11,871 nucleotides of DNA, taken from contig CACWHO010000010.1 in the NCBI GenBank assembly GCA_902760765.1, forward strand, positions 1 through 11,871. The letters run 5' to 3'. Below are positions 6,802-11,871 of the stretch, one piece after another. The position numbers and the translations under genes were made by a program. Position 1 is the first letter of the stretch. Every line of letters starts with the position of its first letter. The notes beneath the pieces were generated by a model that worked only from the letters and a program-made list of their open reading frames with translations, did not search any database and was not told the DNA's origin. This DNA comes from an uncultured Eubacteriales bacterium. Lineage in GTDB: Bacteria; Bacillota; Clostridia; TANB77; CAG-508.

Positions 6802-8445
6802 ATGAAAATTACATTTTTAGGTGCTACAAAAACAGTTACAGGTTCAAATTATTTAGTTGAAGCTGCAGGAAAAAAATTTTTGGTTGATTGTGGAATGTGG
6901 CAAGGTAGAAAAGAACTAGAAGAAGAAAACTATGATGAATTTGAATATGACCCAAAAGAAATAGACTTTATGTTATTAACACATGCACACATTGACCATT
7001 CAGGAAGAATACCAAAACTATATAATGAAGGGTTTAGAGGTAAAATATATACACAAAAGGCTACATGTGATTTATGTGCATTAATGCTTCCAGACAGTGG
7101 ACATATTCAAGAAATGGAAAATGAGTGGAAAAACAGAAAAAGAATGAGAAAAGGATTATCTCAAAGAGAGCCATTATATACTGCAGAAGATGCTGCAAGA
7201 TGCTTAGAAATTTTTGAACCAGTAAAATATGATGAGGTAATAGAAATAACACCTGAAATACATGTTAGATTTAATGATGCAGGACATATGTTAGGTTCTG
7301 CAATTATAGAACTATGGGTTAAAGAAGATGGAAAGCAAACAAAAATAGTATTTTCTGGAGACTTAGGAAATAATGATATTCCATTATTAAGTGAACCAAC
7401 AATGATAGAAGATGCAGATTACTTAGTTATGGAATCAACATATGGAAATAGGAAACATGAGAAAAATGAACAAAAAGCAGAAATGTTTTTAAATATTGTA
7501 TCAGAAACAATAGACAATGGTGGAACAGTTGTAATACCATCATTTGCTGTTGGTAGAACACAAGAAATTTTATATGAACTAAACAATATAAAAGAAAATA
7601 CATCTGACGAGAATTTTATAAAAAAATATGAATTATTAATGAAAACACCGGTATATGTTGATAGCCCACTTGCAATATCAGCAACAGAAGTATTTAAAGA
7701 AAACATGGATTTATTTGATGAAAAAACACAAGAACAATTTAAAAAAGGAGACCATCCACTAGAATTTCCTGGACTTAAGTTTACAAAAACAGCAGATGAA
7801 TCTAAAGCACTAAATGAAAGCCCAGAACCAAAAATAATAATCTCTGCAAGTGGAATGTGTGATGTTGGAAGAATAAAGCATCATTTAAAACACAACTTGT
7901 GGAATCCAAAATCAACAATACTTTTTGTTGGATATCAAGCACCAGGAACACTTGGATATAGCATTGTAAATGGTGCTAAATCTGTAAAAATATTTGGAGA
8001 AGAAATAGCTGTTAAAGCAAGAGTAGAATACATTGAAGGATATTCTGGACATGCTGACCAAGATGGATTAATGAATTTTGTTTATTCATTTATTCAAAAA
8101 CCAAAACACATCTTTTTAGTACATGGAGAAGAAAATTCACAAGAGGTTTTAAAAGAAAAATTGGTTGAAGAAACTAATTTACCAGTTTCTATTGCAGACT
8201 TCGGCGAAACTTATGAATTAGGAGAAGACGCAAGATTAGTTGGTAAAATTGATAAACAATTACCATTGAACCATAGAAAAGAAATTTTAATTAGACTTGA
8301 AAAACTTAAAAACGAAATGCAAGATATGGAAACATCAGTAAAAGAAGATGTTGAAAATCAAAATCTAAAAGATGAAGATATGTTTAGAATTAATGAAAAA
8401 ATAAAGACGTTGGAGAAGGAAATTTTAAGTGTTATAGAGGGATAA
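6802..8445 (+). CDS. beta-CASP metallo-beta-lactamase-fold hydrolase, probable RNase
   Basis: The 547-residue protein has an intact di-zinc site and beta-CASP motifs. Metal ligands are HAHIDH (61-66), H162 in DAGHMLGS, D187 in FSGDLG and H441 in LVHGEE. The beta-CASP signatures are MESTYGNR (210-217), ISASGMCDVGRIKHHL (347-362) and EGYSGHAD (412-419). This is the CPSF73/Ysh1-like branch ('RNA specificity factor' type, as in Thermus TTHA0252), whose members act as endo- and/or exonucleases on RNA. It is not RNase J, whose N-terminus and C-terminal domain differ. Residues about 490-547 form an extra charged, probably coiled-coil tail. No signal peptide is seen, so it should be cytoplasmic. AAGGAG (6790-6795) 6 nt before ATG fixes the start. 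The upstream neighbour is the unknown protein and the downstream one is the GH15 gene after 55 nt. Enzyme class is firm; the RNA substrate is not visible. Confidence 0.92.
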   Translation: MKITFLGATKTVTGSNYLVEAAGKKFLVDCGMWQGRKELEEENYDEFEYDPKEIDFMLLTHAHIDHSGRIPKLYNEGFRGKIYTQKATCDLCALMLPDSGHIQEMENEWKNRKRMRKGLSQREPLYTAEDAARCLEIFEPVKYDEVIEITPEIHVRFNDAGHMLGSAIIELWVKEDGKQTKIVFSGDLGNNDIPLLSEPTMIEDADYLVMESTYGNRKHEKNEQKAEMFLNIVSETIDNGGTVVIPSFAVGRTQEILYELNNIKENTSDENFIKKYELLMKTPVYVDSPLAISATEVFKENMDLFDEKTQEQFKKGDHPLEFPGLKFTKTADESKALNESPEPKIIISASGMCDVGRIKHHLKHNLWNPKSTILFVGYQAPGTLGYSIVNGAKSVKIFGEEIAVKARVEYIEGYSGHADQDGLMNFVYSFIQKPKHIFLVHGEENSQEVLKEKLVEETNLPVSIADFGETYELGEDARLVGKIDKQLPLNHRKEILIRLEKLKNEMQDMETSVKEDVENQNLKDEDMFRINEKIKTLEKEILSVIEG

Positions 8446-8500
8446 GTTGAAAAAAATTTAATTCTTTTCCAACCACATATCTTAAAGAAAGTGAGTAAAA

Positions 8501-10465
8501 ATGAATAAATATTTTAATGAAGCTATAGTTGGAAATAAAAATATGATTGCAACATATACAAGAAAAGGAGAATTGGAAAGACTTTATTTTCCAAATAAAG
8601 ATTTTAGACAATATGTAGATTTTTTCCATACTGGTGTAAAAATAAACGAATCTGATTTAATCTATTTACATGATGATATAAATAATGTATACAAACAATA
8701 TTATGACACAGATACTAATGTATTAAATACAGAAATAACAAATACTTATTTTAATTTGAAAGTATTACAAATAGATTATGTATTACTAAAAGAAAATGTT
8801 TTAGCTAAAAAATATATTTTTATGAATGATAATAAAATAGATTTAAATATTGAATTTTATATACACTCTGCACTTTTATCAGATGTAAATAATCATGTAA
8901 GTGCAAAAGTAATTGATAATGGAATGATACAATATGCACATGACTTTACATTTTCAACATTTGCAAAATCAGCAAAAATTGTAAAACACCAAATAAATGG
9001 AAGTCAAGAAAATATAAAAACATGCAACATTCATGATAAAGACTATATTGGTATGAGCAAAGATGCATCAATTGCATATAACCTTGGAACAATAAAACCA
9101 GGGGAGAAAAAGGAAATTCAAATTTGCATTTCTGTAGATAAAAACAAAAATGTTTCTGATACAGAAGATGAAATAGATAGAATTACAAAAATTGATTTTA
9201 ATAAAGAATATTCAAAAACAAAATCATATTGGAGAAAATATGTAAAAGACCATAATGGACTAAAAATCAAAGAACCACAAACAGAATATGAAGAAAAAAT
9301 TTATGATATTTATAAAAGAACAATTTTGTTATTTCCATTATTAACAAACACAGAAACAGGTGCAATAATTGCATCACCAGAAATAGATGAAGACTTTACA
9401 AAATGTGGAAGATATGCATATTGTTGGCCAAGAGATGCAGTTTTTGTTACAAGAGCCATGGACATTTTAAAAATGGAAAAAGATACAGAAAAATTTTATA
9501 AAGTATTTTGTAAAAAAACACAAAGTAAAAATGGTATGTGGGAACAAAGATTTTTTACAGATGGAAGTTTAGCACCATGTTGGGGATATCAAGTTGACGA
9601 AACAGCAAGTGTTGTTTATGGTGTATATGAACATTATAAATATTCAAAATCTGAAAAATTTTTAAAAGATAATTTAAAAATGTGTGAAAAAGCTGTTGAT
9701 TTCTTGAAAAGATATGTTAAAGATTGGCTTGAAATTGATGGAACAGAAGATGAAGATAAAGATAAAGTACAGGAAGAAATTGAAAATTCAAGAATAAATA
9801 ATGGTCACAGATATCATGTAAGCTATGACTTATGGGAAATGTGTGAAGGAGTACATTTATATTCAATTGCAAGTATATATTCAGCATTTGATTCAATGCT
9901 TAAAATATATGACATTTTAGGCGAAGACTTATCAAATTTTGAAAATAATAGATTAAAAGAAGAGAAAGTAATCAAATCTAAAAGACAGCTAGAAAAATTA
10001 AGAACAGAACTTAAAAAATATATTAATAAAAATTTATATGATGAAAATAAAAAATCATATGTAAGAAATACAGAAGATAAAAAAATGGATATAAGTATTT
10101 TAGGAGCTGTTACACCATTTAATGTATTTAAAGCAGGAGAGAAAAAAGTTAAAAATACAGTAGAAAATATAAATATGCATATTAGAACATATACAGGTGG
10201 ATATCAAAGATTTGAAAATGATAATTATATGAACGGAAATCCATGGACAATTTCTAATTTGTGGATGACATTGTATTATTTAGAAGCGGGAGAAAAGAAG
10301 AAAGCAAAAGAAACATTTGATTTTGTTATAAAGACTGCTGGATTGCATTCATTACTTGGAGAACAAGTAGATAATGAAACATTAAAATCAAATTGGGTTA
10401 TAGGGCTAGGATGGTCACATGCAATGTTTATTCTAGTTCTTGAAAAATTATATGGAAATAAATAA
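8501..10465 (+). CDS. cytoplasmic GH15 glucoamylase-like glycoside hydrolase
   Basis: The 654-residue protein has the bacterial GH15 plan. An N-terminal beta-sandwich (about 1-245) is followed by an (alpha/alpha)6 catalytic barrel (about 265-650). Family marks in order are GRYAYCWPRDA (303-313), DLWEMCEG (443-450), NPWTISNLWMTLYYLEAGE (580-598) and LLGEQVDNETL (618-628), then GLGWSHAMFIL (635-645). By analogy with characterised glucoamylases, E446 would be the general acid and E621 the base. The residue after E446 is Met, where fungal enzymes have a second Glu. There is no signal peptide, so a role on internal alpha-glucans, maltodextrins or related glucosides is likelier than extracellular starch attack. 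Relatives include glucodextranases and trehalases, so substrate is open. The start has a weak purine-rich site (AAAGAAAGTGAG, 8484-8495). The position behind an RNase and ftsK is functionally unexpected. Confidence 0.88.
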   Translation: MNKYFNEAIVGNKNMIATYTRKGELERLYFPNKDFRQYVDFFHTGVKINESDLIYLHDDINNVYKQYYDTDTNVLNTEITNTYFNLKVLQIDYVLLKENVLAKKYIFMNDNKIDLNIEFYIHSALLSDVNNHVSAKVIDNGMIQYAHDFTFSTFAKSAKIVKHQINGSQENIKTCNIHDKDYIGMSKDASIAYNLGTIKPGEKKEIQICISVDKNKNVSDTEDEIDRITKIDFNKEYSKTKSYWRKYVKDHNGLKIKEPQTEYEEKIYDIYKRTILLFPLLTNTETGAIIASPEIDEDFTKCGRYAYCWPRDAVFVTRAMDILKMEKDTEKFYKVFCKKTQSKNGMWEQRFFTDGSLAPCWGYQVDETASVVYGVYEHYKYSKSEKFLKDNLKMCEKAVDFLKRYVKDWLEIDGTEDEDKDKVQEEIENSRINNGHRYHVSYDLWEMCEGVHLYSIASIYSAFDSMLKIYDILGEDLSNFENNRLKEEKVIKSKRQLEKLRTELKKYINKNLYDENKKSYVRNTEDKKMDISILGAVTPFNVFKAGEKKVKNTVENINMHIRTYTGGYQRFENDNYMNGNPWTISNLWMTLYYLEAGEKKKAKETFDFVIKTAGLHSLLGEQVDNETLKSNWVIGLGWSHAMFILVLEKLYGNK

Positions 10466-10471
10466 TATTAA

Positions 10472-10639
10472 ATTGTAAATATAGTTAATTTAAATAGAAA
10501 AATAATAAAAATTTTACTTTTTATAATAGTAAGTGGGGACCGTTCAAAAATTTTCAAAAGTTTGAAAAACTTTTGTTAAAATTTTTAGAATGGGGAACTA
10601 TTATAAAAATAAAATTTTATTATTTTTCTATTTACAATA
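10472..10639. repeat. large near-perfect palindrome (142-bp core, up to 168 bp)
   Basis: The outer arms 10492-10529 and 10598-10633 are inverted copies differing by only two one-base indels. The inner arms 10543-10563 and 10567-10590 pair around a GAA triloop with a few bulged bases. Between the outer and inner stems lies an asymmetric internal loop. Its left strand contains GTGGGGACCG (10533-10542) and its right strand TGGGGAA (10591-10597), so the G4 blocks are direct, not complementary, repeats. A further 9-bp pair (ATTGTAAAT 10472-10480, ATTTACAAT 10631-10639) would extend the structure past a 15-nt left-hand insertion. There is no good ORF inside. It resembles a MITE or REP-like palindromic element; it could also act as a transcription barrier after the GH15 gene, although a clean U-run is missing. 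Confidence 0.75.
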
Positions 10640-10696
10640 ATTTTATATAATTAATATTTTTATCTTGCAATAAATTATTTTTTGATATAGAATTGA

Positions 10697-10726
10697 ATTG
10701 CCAATGATAAAAATGGCAATAATAAT
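10697..10726 (+). promoter_or_regulatory. probable gap promoter overlapped by an inverted-repeat operator candidate
   Basis: TTGCCA (10698-10703, 5/6 to -35 consensus), a 17-bp spacer and AATAAT (10721-10726, 5/6 to -10 consensus) form a plausible promoter with a leader of roughly 25 nt. The perfect inverted repeat ATTGCCA/TGGCAAT (10697-10703/10714-10720, 10-bp gap) covers the -35 and nearly all of the spacer, where a repressor could block polymerase. It does not match the CcpA, Rex or CggR operators I know. AAGGAGG at 10741-10747 is the gap ribosome binding site. Confidence 0.55.
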
Positions 10727-10756
10727 TATGAAAAAATTTTAAGGAGGAATTTTATT

Positions 10757-11773
10757 ATGTCAGTTAAAGTAGCTATTAATGGATTTGGAAGAATAGGACG
10801 TCTAGCATTTAGACAAATGTTTGGAGCAGAAGGATATGAGGTTGTTGCAATAAATGATTTAACAAGCCCAAAAATGTTAGCACATTTATTAAAATATGAT
10901 TCAGCACAAGGAAGATATGAAAAAGCAGACACAGTTTCTGCAGGAGAAGATTCAATTACAGTTGATGGAAAAACAATAAAAATATATGCAGAAAAAGACG
11001 CTGCAAATTTACCATGGGGAGATTTAGATGTTGATGTAGTTCTTGAATGTACAGGATTTTACACATCAAAAGATAAAGCAATGGCACATATTACAGCAGG
11101 AGCTAAAAAAGTTGTTATATCAGCACCAGCTGGAAATGATTTAAAAACAATAGTATATAGTGTAAACGAAAATACATTAACTCCAGAAGACCAAATAATA
11201 TCAGCAGCATCATGTACAACAAACTGCTTAGCACCAATGACAAAAGTATTAAATGAATATGCACCAATTCAATCTGGAATAATGACAACAGTTCATGCAT
11301 ATACAGGTGACCAAATGTTATTAGATGGACCACAAAGAAAAGGAAATTTAAGAAGAGCAAGAGCAGCAGCAATAAACATAGTACCAACATCATCAGGAGC
11401 TGCAAAAGCAATCGGATTGGTAATACCAGAATTAAATGGAAAATTAATTGGTTCAGCACAAAGAGTTCCAGTAGCAACAGGCTCTACAACAATATTAGTT
11501 GCAGTTGTTAAAGGAAATGATGTTACAGTAGAAGGAATAAATGCAGCAATGAAAGCAAATACAAGTGAATCATTTGGATATACAGAAGAAGAATTAGTTT
11601 CTTCAGATGTTATTGGAATGAGATATGGCTCATTATTTGATGCAACACAAACAATGGTAACCAAAATGGATGATGGATTATATCAAGTACAAGTAGTAGC
11701 TTGGTATGACAACGAAAACTCTTACACAAGCCAAATGGTAAGAACAATAAAATATTTTGCAGAATTAAAATAA
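10757..11773 (+). CDS. gap: NAD-dependent glyceraldehyde-3-phosphate dehydrogenase, phosphorylating
   Basis: The 338-residue protein is a full-length GAPDH. It converts glyceraldehyde-3-phosphate, NAD+ and phosphate to 1,3-bisphosphoglycerate in glycolysis. The Rossmann motif is INGFGRIGR (7-15). N33-D34 closes the adenosine pocket in the way typical of NAD-using enzymes. The active-site Cys is C153 in SAASCTTNC (149-157), and the partner His is H180 in TVHAYTGDQ (178-186). PTSSGAAKAIG, near residue 210, binds phosphate. WYDNENSYTSQMVRT lies near the C-terminus. Codons look more uniformly A-ending than in its neighbours, as expected for a highly expressed gene. AAGGAGG 9 nt before the ATG supports the start. 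It has its own likely promoter and terminator, so pgk or tpiA are not co-transcribed within the visible sequence. Confidence 0.97.
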   Translation: MSVKVAINGFGRIGRLAFRQMFGAEGYEVVAINDLTSPKMLAHLLKYDSAQGRYEKADTVSAGEDSITVDGKTIKIYAEKDAANLPWGDLDVDVVLECTGFYTSKDKAMAHITAGAKKVVISAPAGNDLKTIVYSVNENTLTPEDQIISAASCTTNCLAPMTKVLNEYAPIQSGIMTTVHAYTGDQMLLDGPQRKGNLRRARAAAINIVPTSSGAAKAIGLVIPELNGKLIGSAQRVPVATGSTTILVAVVKGNDVTVEGINAAMKANTSESFGYTEEELVSSDVIGMRYGSLFDATQTMVTKMDDGLYQVQVVAWYDNENSYTSQMVRTIKYFAELK

Positions 11774-11796
11774 ATTAAATATTAAAAATTATATAG

Positions 11797-11861
11797 AGAA
11801 TAGGTTATAAAAAGCAAATACAACTTTTAGATTTAGCAAAAATATAATCTATTCTTTTTTT
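11797..11861 (+). terminator. Rho-independent terminator after gap, with nested inner stem
   Basis: The 13-bp arms 11797-11809 and 11843-11855 pair fully with a single G-U wobble and are followed immediately by a run of T to about 11861. The 33-nt loop can hold a second small stem, AAAAG (11810-11814) with CTTTT (11824-11828). It begins 23 nt after the gap stop and ends the unit. Confidence 0.82.
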
Positions 11862-11871
11862 ATTTGGAAAA

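Noticed and set aside
8446..8473. Possible terminator or hairpin between the beta-CASP and GH15 genes (GTTG...CAAC arms)
   Set aside because: The arms need a bulge and a mismatch, leave almost no loop, and no U-run follows. It is probably AT-bias self-complementarity.
10522..10605. Inward-facing TATAAT boxes in the palindrome as real promoters of a small RNA
   Set aside because: No acceptable -35 lies 16-18 bp upstream on either strand; the boxes are a by-product of the AT-rich mirrored arms.
11115..11664. Two long overlapping antisense ORFs under gap (120 and 123 aa)
   Set aside because: They are complementary shadows of a highly conserved, codon-biased gene, are rich in Leu/Phe or Ser/Thr, and lack SD sites and family resemblance.
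1..11871. CRISPR array, prophage, toxin-antitoxin or defence island
   Set aside because: No regularly spaced repeats, integrase, transposase or toxin-like small gene pair could be found; nearly all sequence is accounted for by co-oriented housekeeping genes.

Overview
This is an extremely AT-rich stretch with every gene on the + strand. Strong AGGAGG-type ribosome binding sites precede most genes, and SepF, DivIVA and a SpoIIIE/FtsK-type translocase sit close together. That points to a low-GC Bacillota, most likely an anaerobic Clostridia lineage. TGG encodes Trp, TGA is used once as a stop (rsmD) and no real gene contains an in-frame TGA, so the standard bacterial code fits. I see no transposase, phage gene, tRNA, rRNA or CRISPR array.

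Layout: (1) 2-340 is the C-terminal end of a HlyD-like membrane-fusion protein. (2) 341-475 is a promoter region, followed by sepF and divIVA, two membrane-associated division/polarity proteins, closed by a hairpin terminator at about 1455-1497. (3) A second promoter region, visibly similar to the sepF one, precedes a long co-oriented run: rsmD (16S rRNA m2G966 methyltransferase), a coiled-coil protein resembling ATP synthase subunit b that overlaps rsmD by 14 bp, an 83-bp spacer with two abutting perfect 9-bp hairpins, ftsK/spoIIIE (DNA translocase), a 523-aa protein I do not recognise, a beta-CASP metallo-beta-lactamase (probable RNA-processing nuclease) and a cytoplasmic GH15 glucoamylase-like hydrolase. 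(4) The 291-bp gap 10466-10756 holds a large, nearly perfect palindrome, then a probable promoter overlapped by an inverted repeat. (5) gap (glycolytic GAPDH) follows with its own terminator at the window's end.

The first half is a division, chromosome-segregation and ribosome-maturation neighbourhood. The short spacers from rsmD to the GH15 gene suggest one transcription unit, possibly modulated at the hairpins before ftsK. GAPDH looks like an independent single-gene unit.

The protein-coding content is mostly housekeeping. The parts that deserve a second look are the unknown 523-aa protein, the 142-168 bp palindrome with two G4-containing internal-loop strands, the double hairpin that partly covers the ftsK Shine-Dalgarno sequence, and the shared promoter architecture of sepF and rsmD. 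None of these amounts to a demonstrated new system.
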